Positions 1 to 7,473 of a stretch of DNA of 58,341 nt are shown in pieces. Origin of the DNA: Actinomycetes bacterium (GTDB taxonomy: Bacteria; Actinomycetota; Acidimicrobiia; Acidimicrobiales; JAJZXF01); assembly GCA_021802485.1 (NCBI GenBank), contig JAJZXF010000002.1:13638-71978 (forward strand), read 5' to 3'. The notes under the pieces were generated by a model that did no database searches, was not told the origin of the DNA, and saw only the letters and a list, made by a program, of their open reading frames with translations. A program made the translations under genes and the position numbers. The stretch's first letter is position 1. Each line of letters begins with the position of its first letter.

Positions 1-16
1 CCCCTAGCGCTCCACA

Positions 17-39
17 CCCCCCCCCCCCCCCCCCCCCCC
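17..39. repeat. Homopolymeric C tract (23 C)
   Basis: An uninterrupted run of 23 cytosines lies about 125 bases upstream of the preferred start of the sigma factor gene. Runs this long are rare in bacterial chromosomes. It may be a slippage-prone tract or an assembly artefact, since it lies close to the edge of the window. Confidence 0.9.
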
Positions 40-57
40 AGCGAGAGCAAGTCAATC

Positions 58-78
58 CGCCACAGAGCGCTTGTGGCG
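58..78. repeat. Inverted repeat upstream of the sigma factor gene
   Basis: CGCCACA and TGTGGCG form a perfect 7-bp stem with a 7-base loop. It could be an operator or a leader hairpin for the sigma factor gene. No function can be assigned from sequence alone. Confidence 0.5.
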
Positions 79-165
79 AAAGATTGAGCGCCAAAGTTGG
101 CCATGCAGATGAGTTCGTACTCAGGCTACGCTCCGATCCTGTCGATACGCTGTAGGGTGCTAGTT

Positions 166-774
166 GTGGCCGATCAGACCAAGTTCGTGGATCAGGCGAT
201 GCAGTACATGCCCGCGCTTTACTCTGCAGGACTGCGTATGACTCGCAATCCATCCGACGCAGAGGATCTGGTGCAGGAGACGTACCTGCGTGCTTACCGC
301 GCGTTCGGCACCTTTCAGGAGGGGACCAACCTCAAGGCCTGGCTGTACAAGATTCTGACTAACGCGTTCATCAACTCCTTCAGAGCTCGCAAGCGCCGGC
401 CGCAAGAGGTGGATGTAGAGGACGTGGAGGTTCTCTACCTGTACAAGCGCCTCAGGGGGACCCAAGGTGGCCCGGCCGCGGGGAGAAGTGCCGAGGACGA
501 GGTGCTGGAGCGCATTACGGACACCGAGGTGAAGGCGGCTGTCGAGTCGCTGCCGGAGTCGTTTCGCATGACGGTCCTGCTCGCCGATGTGGAGGGATTT
601 TCGTACAGCGAGATTGCAGAGGTCATGGATGTTCCGATTGGTACGGTAATGAGTCGCCTGCATCGTGGAAGAAGATCGCTCCAAAAGGCGTTGTTGAAGT
701 TTGTGGCCGAAAACGGGCTTGTGTCCGAAGATGTACTGCTGAAGGTTGGCGAGCGTGCCGGGACGTCCGAGTGA
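166..774 (+). CDS. sigR: ECF RNA polymerase sigma factor, SigR/SigH type
   Basis: This is an extracytoplasmic-function sigma factor that directs RNA polymerase to a stress regulon. In the SigR/SigH group the stress is thiol oxidation. Region 2 is recognised by the stretch around [17 protein letters not shown] and by [18 protein letters not shown]. Region 4 is recognised by [20 protein letters not shown] followed by [14 protein letters not shown], all typical of SigR/SigH. The frame is open from a TTG at 97 with ATGs at 103 and 109. The GTG at 166 is preferred because AGGG at 154-157 sits at good spacing and the product (about 202 residues) fits the family. The zinc anti-sigma gene follows at 916, supporting the assignment. 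Confidence 0.85.
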   Translation: MADQTKFVDQAMQYMPALYSAGLRMTRNPSDAEDLVQETYLRAYRAFGTFQEGTNLKAWLYKILTNAFINSFRARKRRPQEVDVEDVEVLYLYKRLRGTQGGPAAGRSAEDEVLERITDTEVKAAVESLPESFRMTVLLADVEGFSYSEIAEVMDVPIGTVMSRLHRGRRSLQKALLKFVAENGLVSEDVLLKVGERAGTSE

Positions 775-798
775 GGGCAAATTGATCAGATCGAATGA

Positions 799-818
799 CT
801 TTCAAGACACGTTGAAAG
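799..818. repeat. Hairpin between sigma and anti-sigma genes
   Basis: CTTTCAA and TTGAAAG form a perfect 7-bp stem around a 6-base loop in the 141-base gap between the sigma and anti-sigma genes. It has no T run. It could set the ratio of the two products by partial termination or RNA processing, but this is inference. Confidence 0.45.
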
Positions 819-915
819 CACTGCCGGGGGTTTGAGGGTGAAGATTTCGTTGGCGTTGGAGATTGGCGAGGCGACGCATCCTTTCAGGGGCGATGCGGGT
901 AGGGCAGTGTGATCG

Positions 916-1173
916 ATGGACTGTCTCGGTAGCGATGCTGATTGCGTAGAGGCGCTTCATCGCCTCTACCACTTTCTGGATGGTGAGCTCACCGATGAGA
1001 CCAGACTCATGATCGAGCTGCACCTCGATGCCTGCGGACCATGCTTGGATGCATTCGACTTTGAGATGGAGCTTCGACGAGTCATCGCGAGCAAGTGCCG
1101 CGATGAAATCCCAGCCGGACTAAGGGAGCGGGTTGCCCAGGCGATCGAGCACGAAGCACTGGAAGGTTCCTGA
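916..1173 (+). CDS. rsrA: Zinc-binding anti-sigma factor, RsrA-like
   Basis: This 85-residue protein belongs to the ZAS family of redox-switched anti-sigma factors. Members bind their sigma factor when reduced and release it when a disulphide forms and zinc is lost. The H-x3-C-x2-C motif is HLDACGPC, with His36, Cys40 and Cys43. A further Cys10 stands where RsrA proteins have their fourth ligand or switch cysteine. The tail with RRVIASKC and AGLRERV is also typical of RsrA. It lies 141 bases after a SigR-type gene on the same strand, so the two are very probably partners. The ATG at 916 gives the normal family length. Confidence 0.88.
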   Translation: MDCLGSDADCVEALHRLYHFLDGELTDETRLMIELHLDACGPCLDAFDFEMELRRVIASKCRDEIPAGLRERVAQAIEHEALEGS

Positions 1174-1215
1174 AGGGGATATCTTGAGTAGAGCCCGTGA
1201 CGGCGGAATATCATC

Positions 1216-1440
1216 ATGGCGGGAGTTGTTGACTTAGTCATGGAACAACGGTCAAGCGAGCGCTCTGTTCAAGCTACGCCCCTGGCTAGCCACGGACGTC
1301 CTCCCCAAACCTTTAGAGAGGGCAGGGTTTGTCGCCACCCGGGTTGCGGGACAAGGCTCTCGATTTACAACTCAAACCAGCATTGCTATCTGCACGAGCC
1401 TATGGTGGCCGTCAGGATCCGTGGCAAGAAGATTGCGTAG
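1216..1440 (+). CDS. Small zinc-ribbon-like protein, conserved in actinobacteria
   Basis: This 74-residue protein has a basic, disordered-looking first half and a compact C-terminal half. The latter carries Cys39, Cys44, Cys57 and His60 (C-x4-C-x12-C-x2-H), with the core CRHPGCGTRLSIYN, so it probably binds one zinc ion. Similar short CxHPGCxTxLSxYN proteins are common in actinobacteria and have no established function. It starts 43 bases after the anti-sigma gene, so it may be transcribed with the stress-response pair. The ATG at 1216 precedes the motif by 38 residues; a later ATG at 1240 is also possible. Confidence 0.7.
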   Translation: MAGVVDLVMEQRSSERSVQATPLASHGRPPQTFREGRVCRHPGCGTRLSIYNSNQHCYLHEPMVAVRIRGKKIA

Positions 1441-1458
1441 GTCAGACTTGACCTGACG

Positions 1459-1476
1459 GCAGGCTCGAGGGCCTGC
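1459..1476. terminator. Weak hairpin after the zinc-ribbon gene
   Basis: GCAGGC and GCCTGC form a 6-bp stem with a 6-base loop, beginning 18 bases after the zinc-ribbon stop codon. There is no T tract. It is a plausible but weak terminator. Confidence 0.35.
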
Positions 1477-1768
1477 AATATCGACGCGGCTGGTTGCGTT
1501 GGCGAGTCTTTGCGAACGCATTCTTGCCTGCTTGTGTAGTCCAAAGGCTGAATGTCTTCTACGATGGGAGAGTGACAAACGTTCCTGCTGCTTTGAACGG
1601 CGGTTTTTCTTTCACGCCAGCGCGTGAGGAAAGCGCGCAGTCGTTGTTCCGAGCGGCTCATTCATGCCGGGCTAGCTCGAACCAATTGAACCAATTGGTG
1701 GTGGCGCTCTGTTCCTTTTCGGGAGAGCTTATTGCGTCTCAAGGCCGCTCACTACCGGCGGTCTCCAA
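1477..1768. other. Intergenic region with a perfect 9-bp tandem duplication
   Basis: No convincing gene is seen here. An open frame at 1494-1772 lacks any family feature. The 9-mer GAACCAATT occurs twice in tandem at 1679-1696, and the same bases can form a 7-bp stem (ACCAATT with AATTGGT). The promoter of the following housekeeping block is likely to lie here. Confidence 0.5.
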
Positions 1769-2872
1769 GTGATCCCAGAGGTCTCCTGGAGCACCGCGGA
1801 GAGGGTGGCCTCCGCTGTAAGTGGAAGGACGCCTCACGAGGGCTCTTATCATTATCGCAGCCTGGAAAGTGACTTCGCGGCCTCGACGGCGCACGCGGAG
1901 GAGATGGTCTGTGCCTACACTCGCATGAGTTCGGGCGGGCATACAGCCAGGTCAGAGGTTCTCGACAGACCGGCTTGGATAAGTGCGAACGTCGAATCGT
2001 TCGATCGGCTGTTTCGTTCCTTGCCCGATTCCTCCAAGGGGTCCGGCCAGGGTATCGCAGATGCATCTGGAGGGAAGGTTCCGATGATCCGCCATGTCCT
2101 GGGAGCTGAGGTAGGCGCGGTCTTGGGTTGGATGTCGAAGAGAGTGCTTGGCCAGTACGACCTGCTGGTGGGGGTAGCTTCACCCGAGGCGGACAAGGAG
2201 TTGACACAGCCCGCGGCGGGAGGGGTCATCTACTATGTCGGACCTAACGTAGTGAGCTTGGAGAAACGTCATGGGTTCCCCCCCAGGCAGTTCAGGCTCT
2301 GGATCGCTCTCCATGAGGTGACTCACTGGCTGCAGTTCTCCAACGCGCCGTGGTTGGTGGACCACCTGATGTCGCTCATCGGGAAAGGGTTGGCATTTCT
2401 CTCTCCAGACCCTGAGCAGCTTGCTACTGCGGCAAGGAGGATTGCAGGAGAAGTGTGGGCGCGAAAGGGTGCGATCGGCGGTGATCTCGGGATCATGGGA
2501 CTCATCGCGGACCCAGATCAACTGGTCGTGATGAAGGAGATCCAGGGGATCATGAGCCTTCTAGAGGGACACGGGAACTTCGTGATGAACCGGGTTGGCT
2601 CCGATCTGGTAAGTGATGCGCCCGAGTTCGACGCCGTGCTGAGGGCGCGGCGGAACGCACCTCCTCCGGTATCAAAGTTCGTGCAGCGTGCCTTGGGGTT
2701 CGACGTGAAGATGCGCCAGTACGAGCAGGGCCAGGCTTTTGTCGAGACTCTGGAACGGGTTGGTGGGCCTGAGTTGTTCGCACGCGTCTGGGATTGCCCC
2801 GAGAACCTTCCGTCGCTCGAGGAAGTGCAAGAACCGCTCCGCTGGGTGACGAGGATCGAGGCTTCGGGATGA
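1769..2872 (+). CDS. DUF2342 / zinc-metalloprotease-like protein (F420-associated family)
   Basis: This 367-residue protein belongs to the DUF2342 family, named 'coenzyme F420 biosynthesis-associated' (TIGR03624/TIGR03883). Its function is unproven. The HExxH zinc motif is HEVTH at residues 182-186, within the conserved context RLWIALHEVTHWLQF. Further family signatures are LDRPAWISANVESF near residue 65 and the alanine-rich C-terminal half ending in a helix-rich zincin fold. It begins with GTG at 1769 and its stop overlaps the tilS start (ATGA at 2869). In mycobacteria a member of this family also stands directly before tilS and hpt, so the neighbourhood is conserved. Proteolytic activity is inferred only from the motif. 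Confidence 0.82.
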   Translation: MIPEVSWSTAERVASAVSGRTPHEGSYHYRSLESDFAASTAHAEEMVCAYTRMSSGGHTARSEVLDRPAWISANVESFDRLFRSLPDSSKGSGQGIADASGGKVPMIRHVLGAEVGAVLGWMSKRVLGQYDLLVGVASPEADKELTQPAAGGVIYYVGPNVVSLEKRHGFPPRQFRLWIALHEVTHWLQFSNAPWLVDHLMSLIGKGLAFLSPDPEQLATAARRIAGEVWARKGAIGGDLGIMGLIADPDQLVVMKEIQGIMSLLEGHGNFVMNRVGSDLVSDAPEFDAVLRARRNAPPPVSKFVQRALGFDVKMRQYEQGQAFVETLERVGGPELFARVWDCPENLPSLEEVQEPLRWVTRIEASG

Positions 2873-3885
2873 ACAAAGGGTTCTCAGGTAGCCTGGTTCA
2901 CCCGGGCAGCAAGGTGGCAGGAGGGAGAGCTTCAGTGGTGGTTGAGGACCTCCTTGACCGCTGCGGGTTTCCTGAGAAGGGATCTGCTATTACATGTGCT
3001 GTATCTGGCGGTGCGGACTCCCTGGCTCTGATGATGCTGGCGCATGCCTGGGGCTGTGAGGTCACCGCTATTCACGTGGATCACTGCTTGCGGGATGGCT
3101 CGAGCGACGAGGCCGACGTGGTAGCGGATGCAGCGAGGGATCTCGGGGTGTGCTTCGTTTCCAGACGCGTTGAAGTCCCTGCGGGCCCGAACCTTGAAGC
3201 CCGCGCCAGAGCGGCGCGGTACTCAGTGCTCCCACCTGACGTTGCGACTGGCCATACTGCTGATGACCAAGCTGAAACTGTTCTGCTGAACTTGCTAAGG
3301 GGGTCGGGGATTGACGGCTTAGCTGCGATGCGTGCTGGGCCACGACATCCCCTTCTTGCTTTGCGCAGGTCTGAGACCGTCGCGTTGTGTGAAAGCATGG
3401 GGTTAGAGCCGGTCCAGGACCCGAGCAACGATGACCCCTCTTGGACCCGCAACAGGGTCCGCCATGAGCTGATGCCGCTATGCGCCTCGATCGCGCGACG
3501 CGATGTCGTGAAAGTAATCGCGAGGCAGTCGTCGGTTCTTGCTGAAGAGGCTGCTTTCCTGGACTCTCAGGCGAGGGCGGTGGATCCGACCGATGCTCGA
3601 GCTGTCGCGCAGGTGCCGCATGTCCTTGCCCGGCGCACAATCAGGATCTGGCTCAGGGACGCGCTGGCGGATGGGCACCCCCCATCGTTGGCAGCCGTCG
3701 AACGTGTGCTCAAGGTGGCACGCGGTGAAGCAAGCGCGGCAGAGGTTTCCTCCGGCATTCGCGTTCGCAGGTCACATTGCCGGTTGTTCCTAGAGCATTC
3801 TCTGCCAGCGGCCAGCCAGGGGGTTGCTCGCGCAACACTCAACAGTTCCGCCAGCGCCGTGGACTCCGAAGCCGTGGCTGGATAG
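2869..3885 (+). CDS. tilS: tRNA(Ile)-lysidine synthase
   Basis: TilS converts cytidine 34 of the CAU-anticodon isoleucine tRNA to lysidine with ATP, letting it read AUA. The ATP-pyrophosphatase P-loop is CAVSGGADSL, with SGGADS at residues 46-51. The family motifs GHTADDQAETVLLNLLRGSG and NDDPSWTRNRVRHELMP follow. The ATG at 2869 overlaps the upstream stop as ATGA and is chosen over the longer frame opening at 2794. The N-terminus still precedes the P-loop by about 45 residues, so a slightly later start is possible. The C-terminal domain is short, as usual in actinobacteria. hpt follows after 10 bases. Confidence 0.9.
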   Translation: MNKGFSGSLVHPGSKVAGGRASVVVEDLLDRCGFPEKGSAITCAVSGGADSLALMMLAHAWGCEVTAIHVDHCLRDGSSDEADVVADAARDLGVCFVSRRVEVPAGPNLEARARAARYSVLPPDVATGHTADDQAETVLLNLLRGSGIDGLAAMRAGPRHPLLALRRSETVALCESMGLEPVQDPSNDDPSWTRNRVRHELMPLCASIARRDVVKVIARQSSVLAEEAAFLDSQARAVDPTDARAVAQVPHVLARRTIRIWLRDALADGHPPSLAAVERVLKVARGEASAAEVSSGIRVRRSHCRLFLEHSLPAASQGVARATLNSSASAVDSEAVAG

Positions 3886-3895
3886 TCTCACCCAG

Positions 3896-4483
3896 ATGTA
3901 CAGCGAAGCGCGGCCACAAGCGGAGGTATCGGACGATCCCCGGTTGGGCGATGTGGTGGTTGGAAGCGATCGTCTCGCTGAGCGGGTTCGTGAGTTGGGC
4001 GCGCAGATCACCGCAGACTACGCAGATCGTCCCCCCCTTCTTGTAGGGGTTTTGAAGGGAGCCTTTGTAGTAATGAGCGATCTCGCTCGGGCTGTGCAGC
4101 TGCCTGTTGAGATCGACTTCATGGCCGTGGCATCGTACGGGACCGCTACGAAGTCAAGTGGCGTCGTGAGGATCGTCAAGGATCTCGACACCGATCTGTC
4201 GAATAGAGATGTGCTCGTCGTCGAGGACATAGTCGATAGCGGCCTGACGCTTTCATATCTTCGGCGTAACCTTCTCGTGCGGAATACGAAGAGTCTTGAA
4301 GTGTGCGCATTGCTGGTGAAAAAGGGCCAGCAGAGGGTGGACTTGGGCATCCGGTACGTGGGCTTCACCATCCCGCCAGCCTTCGTGGTGGGCTACGGTC
4401 TCGACATAGCGGAGCGCTATCGCAACCTGGCTGATATCAGGGTGTACGAGGACTCTGCTAGTGATCGGGCAAAGCGGGCATGA
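3896..4483 (+). CDS. hpt: Hypoxanthine phosphoribosyltransferase
   Basis: This is a purine salvage enzyme transferring phosphoribose from PRPP to hypoxanthine (and guanine). The PRPP-binding motif VVEDIVDSGLT is at residues 108-118. The flexible-loop region (VASYG, KSSGVVRIVKDL) and the C-terminal base-binding part (PAFVVGYGLD) are all present. The ATG at 3896 gives 195 residues, close to the family norm. The longer frame from 3824 would overlap tilS by about 60 bases and adds nothing conserved. It lies between tilS and folE; in many actinobacteria ftsH separates hpt and folE, but here only a 54-base gap remains. Confidence 0.93.
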   Translation: MYSEARPQAEVSDDPRLGDVVVGSDRLAERVRELGAQITADYADRPPLLVGVLKGAFVVMSDLARAVQLPVEIDFMAVASYGTATKSSGVVRIVKDLDTDLSNRDVLVVEDIVDSGLTLSYLRRNLLVRNTKSLEVCALLVKKGQQRVDLGIRYVGFTIPPAFVVGYGLDIAERYRNLADIRVYEDSASDRAKRA

Positions 4484-4537
4484 GCCTCTTCGAGCGCAGG
4501 TGGTGCTGATGTTCAGTGTTGATTCTTGGGTAATGCG

Positions 4538-5107
4538 ATGGCGGTAGACGCCCGACGAATCGAGAGTGCAATCGCAGAAATCTTGGCAGCGATTGGCGAG
4601 GATCCGCACAGGGCTGGTCTCAGGGCGACTCCAAGCAGGGTTGCCGCGATGTATGCGGAGCTGTTTGCGGGTCTCCATGATGATCCGGAGCGCCATCTAG
4701 TCGCTATGTTCGAAGAAGGCCATGACGAGATGGTCATGGTGAAGGACATACCCTTCGCTTCCTTTTGCGAGCATCACCTGATTCCTTTCATGGGAAGGGC
4801 CCATGTCGCCTACATTCCCAATGAAGATGGGCGGATAACGGGCCTGTCCAAGCTTGCGAGGCTCGTCGATGGCTTTGCCAAGAGGCTCCAAGTTCAGGAG
4901 CGCATGACGACGCAGATAGCCGATGCGATAGACAACGCTTTGTCACCAAGGGGGGTGCTCGTAGTCGTGGAGGCTGAGCACCTGTGCATGTCTATGAGGG
5001 GGGTGAAGAAACCTGGAGCACTGACCGTTACGTCGGCAGTGCGCGGTCTATTTCGCTCTGATCAGGCAACTCGGGCTGAGGCGATGCACTTCATCCGCGA
5101 TGTCTGA
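4538..5107 (+). CDS. folE: GTP cyclohydrolase I
   Basis: FolE opens the GTP ring to make 7,8-dihydroneopterin triphosphate, the first step of folate synthesis. The zinc ligands are visible as Cys77 and His80 in FCEHHLIPF and Cys150 in [11 protein letters not shown]. The signature [20 protein letters not shown] is complete. The ATG at 4538 has GGG about 7 bases upstream; an in-frame TTG at 4526 is an alternative. The gene overlaps folP by 8 bases, so the two are translationally linked. Length (189 residues) is normal. Confidence 0.95.
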   Translation: MAVDARRIESAIAEILAAIGEDPHRAGLRATPSRVAAMYAELFAGLHDDPERHLVAMFEEGHDEMVMVKDIPFASFCEHHLIPFMGRAHVAYIPNEDGRITGLSKLARLVDGFAKRLQVQERMTTQIADAIDNALSPRGVLVVVEAEHLCMSMRGVKKPGALTVTSAVRGLFRSDQATRAEAMHFIRDV

Positions 5108-5924
5108 ACGATTCTTGCAACGGCCGTTTGTGATGGGGGTGTTGAACATTACCCCGGATTCATTCTCAGACGGCGGTCGTTATTTTGATCGTGACGTCGC
5201 ACTGGCTCGAGGACTCGAGATCCTTGCTCAGGGAGCAGATGTCGTCGATGTCGGCGGCGAGTCGAGCAGGCCGGGCGCTGAGCCGGTGAGCGAGGAGGAG
5301 GAGCGCCGGCGTGTTGTGCCGGTTATCGCAGAGCTGTCTCGCATCTTGAAGGGCTGCCCGCAGCGGATTTCAATCGACACTATGAAGCCTTCGGTGGCTG
5401 AGGCCGCGGTGGAGGCGGGTGCGTCCATTATCAACGACATCTCTGCCAGCCTTGCGCGCACCGCAGCGTCGCTCGGAGTCGGCTGGGTGGCGATGCATAT
5501 GCAGGGTACGCCTCGTGACATGCAAGAGGATCCTCGCTATAGCGATGTCGTCACGGAGGTCGTCTCGTTCTTGAAGGAAAAGGCCAGTGCAGCGCTTGAC
5601 ATAGGCGTCAAGGAGGTCTGGGTGGATCCTGGTATAGGCTTTGGGAAGCGGGTCGAACACAACCTGGCTCTCCTGTATCACCTCGACGAGCTGGTGGCAC
5701 AGGGGCTGCCCGTTCTTGTGGGGACAAGTCGAAAAAGCTTTATAGGTCTCCTGGCCTCGGCGCCTGGGCAGGCTCCTCCGTCGGTTGAGCACCGTCTGGA
5801 GGGTTCGCTCGCAACCGCGGTCTGGGCTATGGCGCAAGGAGCAGCAATGGTTAGAGTACATGACGTAGCGGCAACGGTCCAGGCAGCGACGCTGGTGAGG
5901 CCGCTGGCGAAGTCGATATGGTGA
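5100..5924 (+). CDS. folP: Dihydropteroate synthase
   Basis: FolP joins p-aminobenzoate to 6-hydroxymethyl-dihydropterin diphosphate and is the sulfonamide target. The first signature [19 protein letters not shown] is at residues 12-30. The second, [17 protein letters not shown], and the pterin-pocket motifs ([20 protein letters not shown]) are all intact. The TIM-barrel length of 274 residues is typical. It starts inside the folE stop region and overlaps the next gene by 7 bases (ATG at 5918). Confidence 0.95.
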   Translation: MSERFLQRPFVMGVLNITPDSFSDGGRYFDRDVALARGLEILAQGADVVDVGGESSRPGAEPVSEEEERRRVVPVIAELSRILKGCPQRISIDTMKPSVAEAAVEAGASIINDISASLARTAASLGVGWVAMHMQGTPRDMQEDPRYSDVVTEVVSFLKEKASAALDIGVKEVWVDPGIGFGKRVEHNLALLYHLDELVAQGLPVLVGTSRKSFIGLLASAPGQAPPSVEHRLEGSLATAVWAMAQGAAMVRVHDVAATVQAATLVRPLAKSIW

Positions 5925-6445
5925 CCACTCCAAAGGGGAAGTGGGCTGAGGGGATTCCCCCTCGCAATTTCACCTGGGTGCTGAGGGATGGTCTCGCAGT
6001 GAGCGAACGTCCGGGAGGCTACTCCAGGAACCATCGGAAGGTGCGTCGTCACGAGGAGATAATCTGGCTGAAGGTGCAGGGGTTCACTATGGTGATCTCG
6101 CTGTTGGCTTCACCCCATAACCTTCATGCCTATGACGAGCAGGGGTTAGCTTGGTTGCACAGGCCTCTTGGCAGCGGTACGGAGCGAGCCGGCGCGCTTG
6201 TCTCGCTGTACCAGGAGCTCCACGGCTGTATCCTCGGCGGCGGGCAGGTTCTCATCCACGCAGAGGAGATGGACGATGAGGTCGCGGGCGTGGCTGCGGG
6301 TTATCTGCTCTGGTCTCGGAGGGTTCCAGGGCCCGCCCAGGCCATAGTTGCAATCGAGCGTTTGACCCGACGGCAGCTCGGACCGGATGGTCGTGAACTA
6401 GTGGCAATTGCCACAGCAGCGCACGCGTCACGCTCGCAGCGCTAG
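5918..6445 (+). CDS. Dual-specificity-phosphatase-like protein lacking the catalytic P-loop
   Basis: This 175-residue protein sits in the folate operon between folP and folB. Residues 15-62 (PRNFTWVLRDGLAVSERPGG, then the WLKVQGFTMVISLL strand) resemble the start of atypical dual-specificity phosphatases, which read PRNFSWV...LAGSxRP. At the expected HC-x5-R loop the sequence is VLIHAEEMDDE: His114 is kept, but the cysteine position is Ala115 and the arginine position Glu121. Catalysis by the standard mechanism therefore looks impossible. It overlaps folP by 7 bases. It may be a pseudophosphatase with a binding role, or a distant fold relative with another activity. The family reading is by eye and moderately sure; the missing loop is plain in the sequence. 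Confidence 0.6.
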   Translation: MVTTPKGKWAEGIPPRNFTWVLRDGLAVSERPGGYSRNHRKVRRHEEIIWLKVQGFTMVISLLASPHNLHAYDEQGLAWLHRPLGSGTERAGALVSLYQELHGCILGGGQVLIHAEEMDDEVAGVAAGYLLWSRRVPGPAQAIVAIERLTRRQLGPDGRELVAIATAAHASRSQR

Positions 6446-6524
6446 GTGGCGTCGGCACCATAATGTGTTGCACCGAGACCGCGGGTACTGGCCTGCTGCG
6501 GGAAATTGGCGTTGTTCGCGGGTG

Positions 6525-6902
6525 ATGGCCACTTCTGATCGCGTACTTCTGAACGGACTGCGGGTGCTGGGTTGCCACGGGGTCACCGATGAAGAGCGGC
6601 AGCTCGCGCAACCCTTTGAGGTCGACGTAGAGCTGGAGGTAGACCTCACGGATTCAAGCACGCGTGATGACCTCGACTGCACGGTTGATTACGCAGTTGT
6701 TGCGGCCAAGGTGGACCAGGTCGTCTCTTCTAGCAGCTACAGGTTGCTGGAATCTCTCGCTGGAGCCATTGCGAAGGTGGTGCTTGATCTTCCACACGTC
6801 GAGGCCATAACGGTCGAAATTCGAAAGCTCAGGCCACCCATGCCCTATGATGCAAGCTCGGTCGGGGTGCGCCTAAGGCGCGAAGCATGCACAGCGACGT
6901 AG
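6525..6902 (+). CDS. folB: Dihydroneopterin aldolase
   Basis: FolB cleaves 7,8-dihydroneopterin to 6-hydroxymethyl-dihydropterin and glycolaldehyde. The family start DRVLLNGLRVLGCHGVTDEE, the central LDCTVDYAVVAAKV and the end VEIRKLRPPMP are present. The ATG at 6525 gives the normal length of 125 residues. The frame upstream to 6408 is not family-like and overlaps the phosphatase-like gene. folK follows after 22 bases. Confidence 0.93.
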   Translation: MATSDRVLLNGLRVLGCHGVTDEERQLAQPFEVDVELEVDLTDSSTRDDLDCTVDYAVVAAKVDQVVSSSSYRLLESLAGAIAKVVLDLPHVEAITVEIRKLRPPMPYDASSVGVRLRREACTAT

Positions 6903-6924
6903 TCCCGGTGTACGGCCCGCATCA

Positions 6925-7434
6925 ATGAACTCACGTGGTGTCGCGAGCGACACGGTCGAGCATTGCGCTAGTCACAGTGTGAAAAGGTTGGCCTACCTGT
7001 CTATAGGATCGAACTTGGGATGCAGGATGGGCCATCTTCGTCGAGCGGTCCTTGCCATGCCTGACGTGGTGGGCGTTTCGAGGGTCTACGAAACCGAGCC
7101 CGTGGGAGGCCCGCAGGGCCAGCGTGCATACCTAAACGCAGTTATCGCGCTGTTTACGGATCTGTCTGCACGGAGCCTCCTTCAGATCGCACAGGAGCTC
7201 GAGCACGCTGCAGGTCGGGTCCGCACGGTCCGCTGGGGTGCGAGGACTCTGGATGTGGATGTGCTGCTCGTCGGTGCGGAACGTCATAATGACCGGGACC
7301 TCGTGGTGCCTCATCCGAGAATGTGGGAACGCAGGTTTGTTCTCGAACCCCTTTACGAATTGGCTCCTGAACTCGCCTCTGTTGGCCTCGGGGGCAATGT
7401 TGTTGGCAGCGTGCGTGTCGCTGGTAGACTTTAA
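6925..7434 (+). CDS. folK: 6-hydroxymethyl-7,8-dihydropterin pyrophosphokinase
   Basis: FolK transfers diphosphate from ATP to 6-hydroxymethyl-dihydropterin, supplying the FolP substrate. Diagnostic segments are AYLSIGSNLG near the start, VYETEPVGGPQGQRAYLNAV, and the HPPK signature RWGARTLDVDVLL with the metal-binding aspartates. The ATG at 6925 adds about 18 residues before the usual beginning. A GTG at 6979 (VKRLAYLSIG) would give the classical start. With folE, folP and folB it completes the pterin branch. An aminodeoxychorismate branch and folC are not in the window. Confidence 0.93.
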   Translation: MNSRGVASDTVEHCASHSVKRLAYLSIGSNLGCRMGHLRRAVLAMPDVVGVSRVYETEPVGGPQGQRAYLNAVIALFTDLSARSLLQIAQELEHAAGRVRTVRWGARTLDVDVLLVGAERHNDRDLVVPHPRMWERRFVLEPLYELAPELASVGLGGNVVGSVRVAGRL

Positions 7435-7473
7435 GAAAGTAGCGAACGGCACCCTTGCTGGAGGGGCTGGAAC

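Noticed and set aside
1494-1772. 92-codon frame in the gap before the DUF2342 gene
   Set aside because: No ribosome-binding site, no domain, and atypical composition.
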